A stretch of DNA of 64,000 bases from Streptomonospora mangrovi (GCF_027604915.1 NZ_JAJAQC010000004.1:186001-250000), one strand, 5' to 3'. Numbered from the stretch's first letter, positions 37,187 to 46,704 are shown. Notes: a model not told the origin generated them from the letters alone. Program-made: numbers and translations.

Positions 37187-39448
37187 TCAGGCAGACTCCG
37201 CGGCCGGGGACGGGGACGGGGACGTGGGGGCGGGAGCCAGGGCCGACAGCGGCACGCCCGCCTTCAGCAGCATCTCGGCGTACTCCTCCTCGAGGTCGGA
37301 GTCCAGCACGATCGCGCCGCCCGCCCCCGCGGTGAGGCGGCCGCCGTGGCGCACGGCGGTGCGGATGACGACACTGAGGTCGGCCGTGCCCTGGTGGGAG
37401 AAGTAGCCCAGCGCGCCGGAGTAGACGCCGCGCGCCGAGCCCTCCAGCGCGTCGATGATCTCCATGGTGCGCTCCTTGGGCGCACCCGTCATCGACCCCG
37501 CCGGAAAGCAGGCGCGCACCGCCTCCACCGGGTGGACGCCGCCGCTCAACCGGCCCCGCACGGTGGACACGAGCTGGTGCACGGTGCCGTGGGACTCGGT
37601 GTACATGAACGCCGGTACCTCGACGCTGCCCACCCGGCACACCCGCGCCAGGTCGTTGCGCAGCAGGTCGACGATCATCAGGTTCTCGGCGCGGGTCTTG
37701 GCGCCGGTGCGCAGCGCTTGGGCCAGGCGGGCGTCGACGGCGGGGTCGGGGTGGCGGGGCGCGGTGCCCTTGATGGGGCGGCTCTCGGCGCGCCCGTCGG
37801 GGCCGATGCGCAGGAACCGCTCGGGTGAGGCGCTGAAGACGGCGGTGGCGCCCAGCCGCAGCAGCGCGGCGTAGGGCGCGGGGGCCGAGCGGCGCAGCCG
37901 CCGGTAGAAGGCCAGGTCGTCCTCTTGGGGCGCGGGCGCGCGCAGCCGGTTGGTCAGGCAGATCTCATAGCTTTCGCCCAGGGCGAGCAGGTCCAGGCAC
38001 TCCTTGATGTCGGCCAGGTAGCCACAGTGCCCGCGCTCCAGCAGCGGCTCCCACCGGGCGGCGGGGGCGCCCGCGTGCGGCGCGGGGTGGGGGGCGGGTG
38101 GGGGCGCGGGCTCGGCGGGCAGGCGGGCCAGGCGCGCGGCGGTGGCCGCCGCCCACTCCTCGGCGCCCGGACCCGAGGCCACGGCGTAGGTGCGGCCCCC
38201 GGTGCGGTCCACGGCGACGAACCGGTCGCAGCGCAGCCACACCGCGTCGGCGGTGTCGGCGCGGTGGGCGGCGCGCCCGCCGCAGTCGGCCTTGACCTCA
38301 TAACCCAGGTAGCCCACGTAGCCGCCGGTGAAGTCGAAGGGCAGGCCGGAGGCCGGGCGCGGCCGGTCGGGCAGGCGGCGGCGCAGCGCGTCGAAGACGG
38401 TGCCCGGTTCGCGCCGCTCGCGGGCGCCGGGGCGGGCCACGCGCACGGCGCCCTCGCCGACGCGGTAGGTCAGCACCTCGCCGCGCGGTCCCCCGGCGTC
38501 GCCCAGGAAGGAGAACCGACCGGTGGCGCCCAGCCTGCCGCTGTCCAGCCAGAAGGCGTGGTCGGAGCCGGCGTAGAGGAGGCCGAAGGCGGCTTCGCCG
38601 GCCACGGCCCGGGGCAGGGTGCGCACGGCCAGGTCCTCGCCTCCGAGGAGCACGGGGCCGGGCGCGGCGACCGATGCGGGGCCGGGCGCGGCCGGGCGCG
38701 CCCAAAGTGCCGAGCGGGCCTCCCCGGCCGTACCGCCCGGCGTCGGACCAGACGGCGGGCCGGGCGCCGGGCCGGAAGGCACCGGCGCGGGCGACGCCGG
38801 GCCGATCCTCAGGGGCGGCGCCAGGTCGGGTGTCGGGCCGGGTGCGGCATGGCCGAGCCGGGAGGCGCGCGCCTCCCGCGCCAGGGCGGCGAAGTTGGCG
38901 ACCAGGTCGCGGCCGTGCTCGGAGGCAACGGACTCGGGGTGGAACTGCACGCCCCAGCGCGGCAGCGCGCGGTGGCGCAGCGCCATCACCACCCCGTCCT
39001 CGGCCCAGGCCAGCGCCTCCAGGTGGGCGGGCAGCGGCGCGGCCACGGCGAGAGAGTGGTAGCGCACCGCCGTGAACCCGGGCACCAGCCCGGCGAACAG
39101 CCCGGTGCCGGTGTGGGTGACGGTGGTGAGGTGGCCGTGGCGGGGCACCGGCGCGGCCGCCACCACCGCACCGGCCAGGTGGGCGATGGCCTGGTGGCCC
39201 AGGCACACCCCCAGCACGGGCAGCCGCGCGCCCGCCAGCAGGCGCGGCAAGGCGCCCAGGTCGCGGGGGTTGTGGGGGCGGCCGGGGCCGGGCGAGACCA
39301 CCAGGGCGTCGAAGTCCGCCAGGTCCAGGCCGGGCAGCCGCGCGTCGTCGTTGGCGAGCACGCGCGGCGCCTGCCGGGTGACCCCGGCGACGAGGTGGGC
39401 CAGGTTGTGGGTGTAGGAGTCGTGGTTGTCGACGAGCAGGACCCGCAT
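37187..39448 (-). CDS. pabAB: Fused aminodeoxychorismate synthase PabA-PabB
   Basis: 753 residues. Residues 1-195: class I glutamine amidotransferase with LLVDNHDSYTHNLAHLV, nucleophile Cys in GVCLGHQAI and HPESVASEHG. Residues about 200-275: Pro/Gly/Ala linker. Residues about 275-745: chorismate-binding PabB with ESRPIKGTAPRH (the PIKGT Lys that distinguishes PabB from anthranilate synthase PIAGT), AENLMIVDLLRNDL and ACFPAGSMTGAPK. Makes 4-amino-4-deoxychorismate for folate; related fusions also serve antibiotic pathways, but no such genes are nearby. ATG 39448, GGAG five bases upstream. Possible -10 TAGCCT at 39488-39483. Confidence 0.93.
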   Translation of the reverse strand: MRVLLVDNHDSYTHNLAHLVAGVTRQAPRVLANDDARLPGLDLADFDALVVSPGPGRPHNPRDLGALPRLLAGARLPVLGVCLGHQAIAHLAGAVVAAAPVPRHGHLTTVTHTGTGLFAGLVPGFTAVRYHSLAVAAPLPAHLEALAWAEDGVVMALRHRALPRWGVQFHPESVASEHGRDLVANFAALAREARASRLGHAAPGPTPDLAPPLRIGPASPAPVPSGPAPGPPSGPTPGGTAGEARSALWARPAAPGPASVAAPGPVLLGGEDLAVRTLPRAVAGEAAFGLLYAGSDHAFWLDSGRLGATGRFSFLGDAGGPRGEVLTYRVGEGAVRVARPGARERREPGTVFDALRRRLPDRPRPASGLPFDFTGGYVGYLGYEVKADCGGRAAHRADTADAVWLRCDRFVAVDRTGGRTYAVASGPGAEEWAAATAARLARLPAEPAPPPAPHPAPHAGAPAARWEPLLERGHCGYLADIKECLDLLALGESYEICLTNRLRAPAPQEDDLAFYRRLRRSAPAPYAALLRLGATAVFSASPERFLRIGPDGRAESRPIKGTAPRHPDPAVDARLAQALRTGAKTRAENLMIVDLLRNDLARVCRVGSVEVPAFMYTESHGTVHQLVSTVRGRLSGGVHPVEAVRACFPAGSMTGAPKERTMEIIDALEGSARGVYSGALGYFSHQGTADLSVVIRTAVRHGGRLTAGAGGAIVLDSDLEEEYAEMLLKAGVPLSALAPAPTSPSPSPAAESA

Positions 39449-39877
39449 CACGGCTCCCTCGGGCGGCGGTGGGGCGCCCCCAAGGCTACGGGCACCGATT
39501 GTTCACCGTTCCGAGGGGTTGGCGCACTTGTGGCGGGGGAACACGGTGGGGCGTCGGCGTGTGGCCGCCTGCGGCCATGTCGGCGACGCCGCCTGGCGCG
39601 GCCCGGCGCGGGTGCCGCCGCACCCGAACCACCGCCTCCACCTGCGCCGATGTCGGACCGCCGCGCCGCGCTCGACCGGCTCGCCGCCGGCGGAGGCGGA
39701 CCGCTCGCGGCGCCGCTCCTCCCCCTCCCCCGGGTTTCGGTCGTCCTCAAACGCGGGGCCGAAACCGGTGGAGAACGCGTACCGGCGCGCGACCTGAGAC
39801 ACTGGCCCGGCCGCGCCCCGCCGTCGCTTCGCGCCACGGCAGCCACCATCACCCGGCGCGGCCATCGGAAAGGACCC

Positions 39878-40126
39878 ATGCCCCCGTCCACGCACCTCTT
39901 CGGCCACATCATGGCCCTGCTGCACGCGACCCCTGACGCGGTCATCGCCGTCGCCGCCGACGGCACCGCCCGGGTCTGCCCGCGCGGCGAGGTCGCCCTC
40001 GGCGAGCACGCCGTCTACTCCCGCGACCTCATGCTCTCCGAGGGCCTGGTGTTCACCCCGGCCGCCCTGGAGGAGGTCGCCGCCCGCATCACCGCCCAAC
40101 TCGGCGAGTGGGACCTGGTGGCCTGA
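39878..40126 (+). CDS. Small uncharacterised protein
   Basis: 82 residues, not recognised. Start ATG 39878 follows AAAGGA by four bases. Soluble, with two probable beta-strand segments (AVIAVAADGTARVCPRGEVA) and a C-terminal helix (ALEEVAARITAQLGEWDLVA). The single Cys lies in VCPRGEV. The 426-bp gap 39452-39877 before it carries the pabAB promoter region and no other gene that I can support. It stands 128 bp before the DinB-like gene. Confidence 0.65.
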   Translation: MPPSTHLFGHIMALLHATPDAVIAVAADGTARVCPRGEVALGEHAVYSRDLMLSEGLVFTPAALEEVAARITAQLGEWDLVA

Positions 40127-40253
40127 CCCCGCCCCCTCCCTCCTTTCCTCCCCGGCCCCCCGGGCGCGCGCCGGGCACCCGCCCCGATTGCCCCGCCTCT
40201 CACCGGGTAGGAGTCGGCGACGTCTGTGCCCCGAGCGCGAGGAGAACGCCGAA

Positions 40254-40814
40254 ATGTCCCCACTGCTGGACCTGCACGGCCAGGCCGTCTCCGAGTTCGA
40301 CCAGCGCGTGCGCGCCATCCAGGCCACCCAGTGGGCCGACCCCACGCCCTGCACCGACTGGGACGTCCACGACCTGGTCAACCACATCACCGGCGAGCAA
40401 CTGTGGGTGCCCTACCTGCTGGCCGGCGGCGACACCGCCGGCGCCGGCGACCGGTTCGAGGGCGACATGCTGGGCGACGAGCCCGTGGCCACCTGGGAGG
40501 TCGCCTCACGGGAGGCGCGCGCCAACTGGCTCCAGCCCGGCACCCTGGACCGCACCGTCCACCTGTCCTTCGGCGACGTGCCCGGCGAGGTCTACCTGTG
40601 GCAGATGACCTTCGACCTCACCGTGCACGCCTGGGACCTGGCCCGCGCGATCGGCGCCGAGGAGAAGCTCGACCCCGGCCTGGTCGAGGCCGTCCTGGAC
40701 TGGACCCGCCGCCAGGACTTCGGCGCGACCTCGATGTTCGCCGCCCCCGTGCCGGTCGGCGAGGACGCCGACGCCCAGACCCGCCTGCTGGCCCTGACCG
40801 GCCGCCGCGCCTGA
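40254..40814 (+). CDS. TIGR03086-family DinB-like metal-binding protein
   Basis: 186 residues of the mycothiol-dependent maleylpyruvate-isomerase-like group. Hallmarks: PTPCTDWDVHDLVNHITGEQ at the start of a four-helix bundle with a metal-ligand His, and MTFDLTVHAWDLARAIG with the second His. Probably a thiol-dependent transferase or isomerase; substrate unknown. ATG 40254 is preceded by GAGGAGA. Stands alone; the following 306 bp (40815-41120) hold only GC-rich sequence and the -10 of the next gene. Confidence 0.87.
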   Translation: MSPLLDLHGQAVSEFDQRVRAIQATQWADPTPCTDWDVHDLVNHITGEQLWVPYLLAGGDTAGAGDRFEGDMLGDEPVATWEVASREARANWLQPGTLDRTVHLSFGDVPGEVYLWQMTFDLTVHAWDLARAIGAEEKLDPGLVEAVLDWTRRQDFGATSMFAAPVPVGEDADAQTRLLALTGRRA

Positions 40815-41107
40815 CCCGTCCCCGCGCCCTGGCTCCGGGTGCGGCCACGGGGCACCGGGGTGAGGCGAGGCCCTTGATGACCGCCCGGCGGGGCGATGGC
40901 CAAGCTCCCGACGAGGCACCGAGGGCAGCGGAGGGGTCGGGGTGCGGCCATCGGCCCTTGGGGCGGATGGCCGAGGTAGTGACGGGGTGGCAACGGCGGT
41001 GGGCTGCCCGGTGACCGCCCGCTCGGACCACCGGTTCGCCGTCGCCGCCCCGTTGCTCACGCCACCGCCGCCGCCCACCGCCGCCGTGAAAGCCGGGTGT
41101 GCCGGGG

Positions 41108-41113
41108 TAGGCT
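41108..41113 (+). promoter_or_regulatory. -10 element (TAGGCT), leaderless GNAT gene
   Basis: TAGGCT ends seven bases before the ATG at 41121, and no ribosome site is visible. A leaderless message is the simplest reading. Confidence 0.5.
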
Positions 41114-41120
41114 GCGCGGC

Positions 41121-41732
41121 ATGGGTGACCGTGACTCCTCCCGGCCTGCCGCGGCAGAGGTCCGGCTGCGCACCGCACGCCTCATCCTGCGGCCCTGGCG
41201 ACCCGAGGACCGCGAGCCCTTCGCCCGCCTCAACGCCGACCCCCGGGTGATGGAGCACTTCCCCGCGCCCCTCACCCGCGCCCAGTCCGACGCGCTGGCC
41301 GATCGCATCGAGGCGCGCATGGCCGCCGAAGGGTTCGGGCTGTGGGCGGTGGAGGTCGCCGCCACCGGCGCCTTCATCGGCTTCACCGGCCTGTCCCGCC
41401 CCGCCTTCACCGCCCACTTCACCCCGGCCGTGGAGGTCGGCTGGCGCCTGGCCCACCACGCCTGGGGCCAGGGCTGTGCCACCGAGGCCGCGACCGCCGC
41501 CGTGCACCACGGCTTCACCCGCGCCGGGCTCGGTGAGATCGTGTCCTTCACCGCCGTGGACAACCTCCGCTCCCAGGCCGTCATGCGCCGCCTGGGCATG
41601 ACCCGCGACCCCGCCGACGACTTCGACCACCCCGACCTGCCCCCCGGCCACCGCCTGCGGCGCCACGTCCTGTACCGGCTGCGCCCCCACCAGGCGCCCC
41701 CGTTGGCTGCCGCCACCGCCCAGGGCGGCTAG
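41121..41732 (+). CDS. GNAT acetyltransferase, RimJ/RimL type
   Basis: 203 residues. Acetyltransf_3 fold: VRLRTARLILRPWRPEDREP, then the acetyl-CoA site VGWRLAHHAWGQGCATEAA and AVDNLRSQAVMRRLGM. It N-acetylates an amine, protein or small molecule; the substrate is unknown. Its TAG stop forms part of the next gene's -10 element. ATG 41121 with no upstream SD. Confidence 0.88.
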   Translation: MGDRDSSRPAAAEVRLRTARLILRPWRPEDREPFARLNADPRVMEHFPAPLTRAQSDALADRIEARMAAEGFGLWAVEVAATGAFIGFTGLSRPAFTAHFTPAVEVGWRLAHHAWGQGCATEAATAAVHHGFTRAGLGEIVSFTAVDNLRSQAVMRRLGMTRDPADDFDHPDLPPGHRLRRHVLYRLRPHQAPPLAAATAQGG

Positions 41733-41735
41733 GCT
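41730..41735 (+). promoter_or_regulatory. -10 element (TAGGCT) overlapping a stop codon
   Basis: TAGGCT begins with the TAG stop of the first GNAT gene and ends eight bases before the GTG of the second. The second gene therefore appears to have its own leaderless promoter even though only 11 bp separate the genes. Confidence 0.5.
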
Positions 41736-41743
41736 CACCAGTC

Positions 41744-42286
41744 GTGCGAATCGAGATCCGGCAGACACCCTGGGACGACGCCGCCGGGGCGCGCCTGCGG
41801 GCCGACCAGGAGCGCGAGACCCTGGAGCGCTACGGCGCCGACCTGGAGGCCGGGGCCAAGCCCTCCTCCGACAGCGTCGCGCTGTTCCTCACCGCCCACC
41901 ACGCCGACACCGGCGAGGCCATCGGCTGCGGCGCCCTGCGCCGCATCGACGACACCGCCTTTGAGATCAAGCGCATGTACGTGGTCCCCCAGTGGCGCGG
42001 CCGCCGCATCGGCGGGCTGCTGCTGCACGCCCTGGAGGAGGCCGGGCGCGAGCGCGGCGCCACGGTCGTCCGCCTGGAGACCGGCCCCCTCCAGCCCGAG
42101 GCCATCCGCCTCTACGAGCGCTGCGGCTACCGCGAGATCCCCCAGTTCGGCCCCTACGTCGGCGCCCCGGCCAGCGTGTGCTTCGAGCGCCGCCTGACCG
42201 CCCCGGCCGGCACCGCACCCCAGGGCGACACCCCGGTGGGCTCCGCCCGCGCCGACACGGCACCGGCCGGTAGCGCCCCCGCCTGA
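41744..42286 (+). CDS. GNAT acetyltransferase
   Basis: 180 residues. Residues about 40-145 form a GNAT core: TAHHADTGEAIGCGALRRID, then FEIKRMYVVPQWRGRRIGGL (acetyl-CoA pyrophosphate loop RxxGxG/A) and AIRLYERCGYREIPQFGPYV. The C-terminal 35 residues are a Thr/Ala/Pro-rich tail. Start GTG 41744. No relation to the first GNAT beyond the superfamily. Substrate unknown. Confidence 0.85.
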   Translation: MRIEIRQTPWDDAAGARLRADQERETLERYGADLEAGAKPSSDSVALFLTAHHADTGEAIGCGALRRIDDTAFEIKRMYVVPQWRGRRIGGLLLHALEEAGRERGATVVRLETGPLQPEAIRLYERCGYREIPQFGPYVGAPASVCFERRLTAPAGTAPQGDTPVGSARADTAPAGSAPA

Positions 42287-42379
42287 CACCCGCGCCCCGC
42301 CCCGGCGAACCCCAAGCCCGAGGCCCGAAGCCCCGAGCCTCCGAGTCCCCCGAGCCCCCGGCGACCAAGGAGCCCGCGC

Positions 42380-43000
42380 GTGCACAACCTGGTGTGGTAC
42401 GCCAGCTACGGCGCCAACATGTCCCGCGACCGCTTCGACTGCTACCTGGCCGGGGGCGTCCCGCCGGGCGGCAGCCGCGCCAACCCCGGCTGCAGCGACA
42501 CCCGCCCCCCGCGCGACGTGCGGCGCGTCTGGCTGCCCGGCGGCATCTACTTCGCCCTGGCCTCGCCCATGTGGGGCGGCGGGCTGGCGATGCTGGACCC
42601 CGGCCTGCCCGGAGCCGCGCCCGCCCGGGCCTACCTGGTCACCGCCGGGCAGTTCGCCGACATCGCCGCCCAGGAGATGTACCGCGACCCGGGCGACCCG
42701 CCCGACCTGCGCGCCCTGGCCCCCGGGGAGCGGCTGCGGCTGGGGCCGGGCCGCTACGAGACCCTGCTGCGGCTGGGCGACATCGAGGGCCGCCCCGCCT
42801 TCACCTTCACCGCCCACTGGTCCCAGGCCGACGTGGCGCCCGCCGCGCCCGCGGCCGCCTACCTGGCGGTGATCGGCGCGGGCCTGCTCGCCGCCCACGG
42901 GTGGAGCCCCGCGCGGGCGGGCGCCTACCTGGCCGGGCGCCCCGGCGCCGCGGAGGCCTGGGCGGGCGCCCGGGTGGCCGCGCTGCTGGGCGCGCGCTGA
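42380..43000 (+). CDS. Gamma-glutamylcyclotransferase-like protein (often mislabelled histone deacetylase)
   Basis: 206 residues. Begins LVWYASYGANMSRDRFDCYL, the YGSN-type substrate loop of the AIG2/cyclotransferase superfamily, followed by WLPGGIYFALASPMWGGGLA and AYLVTAGQFADIAAQEMYRD. This actinobacterial subfamily has no defined reaction and carries a legacy deacetylase label. GTG 42380 follows AAGGAG by seven bases. A large hairpin follows the stop. Confidence 0.75.
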   Translation: MHNLVWYASYGANMSRDRFDCYLAGGVPPGGSRANPGCSDTRPPRDVRRVWLPGGIYFALASPMWGGGLAMLDPGLPGAAPARAYLVTAGQFADIAAQEMYRDPGDPPDLRALAPGERLRLGPGRYETLLRLGDIEGRPAFTFTAHWSQADVAPAAPAAAYLAVIGAGLLAAHGWSPARAGAYLAGRPGAAEAWAGARVAALLGAR

Positions 43001-43001
43001 G

Positions 43002-43055
43002 GGCGCGGCCCCCGCACCGACCGCCGCCGGGGGGGGGCGGTGGGGGGGCCGCGCC
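43002..43055. terminator. Long two-part hairpin between convergent genes
   Basis: Outer arms GGCGCGGCCCCC (43002-43013) and its exact complement (43044-43055); inner arms ACCGCC (43020-43025) and GGCGGT (43036-43041). It begins just after one gene's stop and ends just before the opposite gene's stop, so it probably terminates both. Confidence 0.75.
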
Positions 43056-43058
43056 GCG

Positions 43059-43352
43059 TCAGACGGGGTCGACCTTGAACGGGTCGTGCTCGGCGAGCAG
43101 CTTGTCCAGGCGGGCCTGCTCGACCCGGCTGGAGACGGTGGTCTCCTCGTGGCGGTCGCGCACGCACTTGGCGAGGGTGAACGCCGAGGTGACCACGTAG
43201 AGGACGCCCAGGGCCAGGAACGCGCGCATCCAGGCGTCCACGGGCAGGAACACGATGCCCGCCGACACCGCGATCCCCGAGATCCCGAAGGACAGCGCCG
43301 ACTGGAGGAAGAAGGCCGAGGTGGTGGCGGGCCGGACCGGTGTGGTGCTCAT
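43059..43352 (-). CDS. YiaA/YiaB-type two-helix inner membrane protein
   Basis: 97 residues. Two hydrophobic helices, SAFFLQSALSFGISGIAVSA and WMRAFLALGVLYVVTSAFTL, then a charged cytosolic tail (CVRDRHEETTVSSRVEQARL). Matches the YiaAB family of unknown function. ATG 43352 chosen over a longer in-frame start at 43403 that would add a charged stretch with no homology pattern. Single gene. Confidence 0.82.
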   Translation of the reverse strand: MSTTPVRPATTSAFFLQSALSFGISGIAVSAGIVFLPVDAWMRAFLALGVLYVVTSAFTLAKCVRDRHEETTVSSRVEQARLDKLLAEHDPFKVDPV

Positions 43353-43485
43353 GGCACCATGCTGGTCCGCGCCCGGCCCGCGCACCCGAGTACGCGTACT
43401 CAAATTCCGTACTCACACCCCGCCCCGCACGGGCGGTGCGGGTGGGTGCGCCCCGACCCGCACCGCGCGGGCCGGGGCGCACCCC

Positions 43486-45561
43486 TCACACCCGCAGGAC
43501 CTCGCCGGCGGCCTCGGCCAGGGAGTGCGCCAGCAGCCGGGAGTAGGTGGCGGTCAGGTGGTGGCTGTCGCGGTAGACCAGCACGTTGCCGATCACCGGC
43601 GGGCAGGTGCCGCCCACGCAGAACTCGTCGGTGAGGTCGACCAGGGTGACGTCGGCGTCGGTCTCCTCGGCGGCGATCACCTGGGGGTCGTCCTCGGCGA
43701 ACGCCTCGGCCTGGGTGTTGGCGCACTCCCCGGGCGCGCGGGTGTGGCGCGCCACGCACTCGGGCAGGCGGGGCCGCGACTTGGGGGTGTCGCGGATGAC
43801 CACCAGTTCGCTGCCGGCCTCCTCCAGCGGCTCCCACAGGCTCGCCATGCCCGCCGCGATCTCGGCGCGGTCCTGGCTCTTGGACTCCGCGCCCGAGAGG
43901 TCGGCCATCGTGCTGGAGCTGGTGAACACCAGGTCGGGGCGCAGCTCGCCGGTCAGCTCCCGCACCACGGCGTCGTTGTACTCCACGCACTCGGTGTAGT
44001 CGCGGTTCTTGTCCGACAGCCACAGGGTGGCCGAGGTGAACCCGCAGGAGGACTTGGTGAAGGTGTGCACCCGCCACCCGCGCTCGTGGGCCAGGCGCTG
44101 GAGCGCCGGCACCCAGTGCGCGGCGTGGGAGTCGCCCACCACCGCCACCGTGGTGTCGGCGTCCTCGGGGCCGTAGACGCAGGGGTTCAGCGCGACCTCG
44201 GGCACCGACGCCTGGCAGCCGTCGCCGTAGACCGAGGGCAGGTCGTCGGCCGCGGTCACCGGCGAGGGGTAGGTGGGCTCCTCGGGCGAGCCCTCGGGTT
44301 CGGAGGTGGCCAGCGCCGAGGGCCCCACGTGCACCACCGGGTCGAACCGCACACTGCGCAGCCCCTCGAACCGGGCGTACTGGCCGGCCGCGATCAGCCC
44401 CACGGCCAGCGCCGAGACCACCGCGAACACCGCCGCCGAACGCCCGGTGCGCAGCAGCCCGAACCGGCGCACCGGATCCTCCACGGCGACCTTGGTGGCC
44501 CAGGCCAGCAGGAAGGAGGCCACCACCACCAGGGCGCCGTAGAGCGGGGTGAGGGTGTCGGCGTCGGTCATGCTGATGGTGAACACGATCAGCGGCCAGT
44601 GCCACAGGTACAGGGCATAGGAGATGTCGCCCACGAACCGGGCCGGCGCGGTGGACAGCAGCTCATAGGAGGAGAACCGCCCGTTGTGCCCGGCGGCGAT
44701 CACCGCGGCCGCCCCCAGCACCGGCAGCGCCGCCGCCCACCCCGGAAACGCGGTCTCGTCGCTGTAGTACCAGGCGGCGGCGCCGATGGCCGCCAGGCCC
44801 GCCCAGCCCAGGACCCACCGCAGCGCCGCGGGGACCTCGCGGCGGCTGAGCACCACCGCCAGCACACCGCCCACCGCCAGCTCCCACATGCGGGTCTGGG
44901 GCAGGAAGTACGCCTGCTGAGGGCTGTCGGGGGTCAGCACCACCGAGTAGGCGACGGAGGCCGCCAGCACCGCGGCCGCGCCCCCCAGCACCCACCACGT
45001 GCTGCGCCGCCGGCGCGGCAGGGCCGCCCAGCCCACGAACAGCAGCGGCCACACCAGGTAGAACTGCTCCTCCACCGCCAGCGACCAGAAGTGCTGCACC
45101 GGGCTGGCCGCGGTCTCGGCCGCCAGGTAGTCCACCGCCTGGTCGGCCAGGAACAGGTTCTCCACGTAGAAGGCGCTCGCCGCCAACTGCATCGCGGTGT
45201 CCAGCAGCCGCGGCGAGGGCAGCAGCACGAACGACAGCGCGCCGGTGACGGCCAGCACCAGCCCGGCCGCCGGGAGGATGCGCCGGATCCGGCGCACGTA
45301 GAACCCGGCCAGGGACACCCGGCCGGTCTCGCGCGCCTCGCGCAGCAGCAGGGTGGTGATCAGGAAGCCGGAGATCACGAAGAACACGTCGACGCCGACG
45401 TAGCCGCCGGGCAGCAGGTCGTGGTCGACGTGGTAGATCAGCACCAGCAGCACCGCCACCGCGCGCAGCCCCTGCACCTCGGGCAGGAACCGGCGCGCGG
45501 CCGCGGGAGCCGCCGACGGGGACGGGGGACGGTGGAGTGCGGAACGGGTGTCTATGGTCAC
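43486..45561 (-). CDS. OafA/OafB-type acyltransferase with C-terminal SGNH domain
   Basis: 691 residues. Residues about 20-360 are an acyltransferase-3 membrane domain of 10-11 helices with the catalytic His in VLIYHVDHDLLPGGYVGVDV, plus FWSLAVEEQFYLVWPLLF and ISYALYLWHWPLIVF. Residues about 430-690 are an extracytoplasmic SGNH hydrolase-like domain (VVGDSHAAHWVPALQRL, and DSHHLTATYSRLL with the Asp-His pair). Such proteins O-acetylate cell-wall or secreted glycans. GTG 45561 chosen: GGAA lies nine bases upstream and the protein then starts near the membrane domain. The start is uncertain. Confidence 0.88.
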   Translation of the reverse strand: MTIDTRSALHRPPSPSAAPAAARRFLPEVQGLRAVAVLLVLIYHVDHDLLPGGYVGVDVFFVISGFLITTLLLREARETGRVSLAGFYVRRIRRILPAAGLVLAVTGALSFVLLPSPRLLDTAMQLAASAFYVENLFLADQAVDYLAAETAASPVQHFWSLAVEEQFYLVWPLLFVGWAALPRRRRSTWWVLGGAAAVLAASVAYSVVLTPDSPQQAYFLPQTRMWELAVGGVLAVVLSRREVPAALRWVLGWAGLAAIGAAAWYYSDETAFPGWAAALPVLGAAAVIAAGHNGRFSSYELLSTAPARFVGDISYALYLWHWPLIVFTISMTDADTLTPLYGALVVVASFLLAWATKVAVEDPVRRFGLLRTGRSAAVFAVVSALAVGLIAAGQYARFEGLRSVRFDPVVHVGPSALATSEPEGSPEEPTYPSPVTAADDLPSVYGDGCQASVPEVALNPCVYGPEDADTTVAVVGDSHAAHWVPALQRLAHERGWRVHTFTKSSCGFTSATLWLSDKNRDYTECVEYNDAVVRELTGELRPDLVFTSSSTMADLSGAESKSQDRAEIAAGMASLWEPLEEAGSELVVIRDTPKSRPRLPECVARHTRAPGECANTQAEAFAEDDPQVIAAEETDADVTLVDLTDEFCVGGTCPPVIGNVLVYRDSHHLTATYSRLLAHSLAEAAGEVLRV

Positions 45562-45839
45562 GGGCGCATTTCCGTACGGGGCCACGGGGTCACCGAGGGT
45601 CACAGGTTCACCGGATGCGAAACCGCCCGGTGCGACGCGGCGGCGACACACCCGACGATCCCACCATGGTGGCGTGATCTCCTCGTTACAAACAAGTCGT
45701 TGCACCGAAATTCCTGTGAATTCTCTCAGGGAGGCCCGCAAAGCGCATCCCCCGCGCACATTCGGAGCCCGACGCGCCGCCCCGCCGCCCGAAATTCTCG
45801 CGATATGAGATGCCAATACCAATCAATGAGACAACACGG

Positions 45840-45845
45840 TAGGTT
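45840..45845 (+). promoter_or_regulatory. -10 element (TAGGTT), leaderless methyltransferase gene
   Basis: TAGGTT ends six bases before the ATG at 45852. The 290-bp gap 45562-45851 is AT-richer than its surroundings and carries promoters for both divergent genes. Confidence 0.5.
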
Positions 45846-45851
45846 GCCCCC

Positions 45852-46610
45852 ATGGCAGCACACCAGTGGAACCCCCACCTCTACGACACCCGCCACGCCT
45901 TCGTCGCCGCCTACGGCACCGACCTCATCACCGACCTGGACCCCCGCCCCGGCGAACGCGTCCTGGACGCCGGCTGCGGCACCGGCGACCTCACCGACGC
46001 CCTGCGCGCCACCGGCGCCCACGTCGTCGGCGTCGACGCCAGCCCCGACATGGTCCAGCGCGCCCGCGACCGCTTCCCCGACCTCGACCTGCGCGTGGCC
46101 GACCTGCGCACCCTCCACCTCGCCGACGCCGACTTCGACGCCGTCTTCAGCAACGCCACCCTCCACTGGATCCCCGAGGCCCCGGCCGCCGCCACCGCCC
46201 TGGCCGCCGCCCTGCGACCCGGCGGGCGCCTGGCCGCCGAGTTCGGCGGCCAGGGCAACGTCGCCGCCATCGACACCGCCGCCCGCGCCCTGCGCGCCGA
46301 ACAGAACCTGCCGCCCGCCGCCCAGCCCTGGTACTTCCCCGACATCGCCGAGTACTCCGCCGTCCTGGCCGCCGCCGGCCTCACCGTCACCGGCGCCTGG
46401 CTGTTCGACCGCCCCACCCGCCTGGAAGGCGACGACGGCCTCGCCGCCTGGGTGCGCATGTTCGGCTCCCACCTCATCGACGGCGTCCCCCACCCCGACG
46501 CCTTCCTGGCCCACCTCGCCGACCGCCTGCGCCCCCGCCTCCACCACAGCGGCTCCTGGTGGGCCGACTACCGCCGCCTGCGCGTCACCGCCGCCAAACC
46601 CGCCGCCTGA
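45852..46610 (+). CDS. Trans-aconitate-methyltransferase-like SAM methyltransferase
   Basis: 252 residues. Class I methyltransferase: SAM motif I RVLDAGCGTGDLTDALRATG (about 37), motif II VVGVDASPDMVQRARDRFPD, and VFSNATLHWIPEAPAAATAL, closest in pattern to Tam. It would methylate a small carboxylate or a related substrate. Leu and Val codons are mostly CTC/GTC, unlike the CTG/GTG-heavy genes upstream. Leaderless start. Confidence 0.87.
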   Translation: MAAHQWNPHLYDTRHAFVAAYGTDLITDLDPRPGERVLDAGCGTGDLTDALRATGAHVVGVDASPDMVQRARDRFPDLDLRVADLRTLHLADADFDAVFSNATLHWIPEAPAAATALAAALRPGGRLAAEFGGQGNVAAIDTAARALRAEQNLPPAAQPWYFPDIAEYSAVLAAAGLTVTGAWLFDRPTRLEGDDGLAAWVRMFGSHLIDGVPHPDAFLAHLADRLRPRLHHSGSWWADYRRLRVTAAKPAA

Positions 46611-46704
46611 CCCCCGCGTGTCAAGGGCGCACCGGCCCCACCTTCCGGCCACCGCCGGACACCCGCCCCCGCCCAAAACCCGCCCCGCCCACCCGCACCG
46701 GCCC

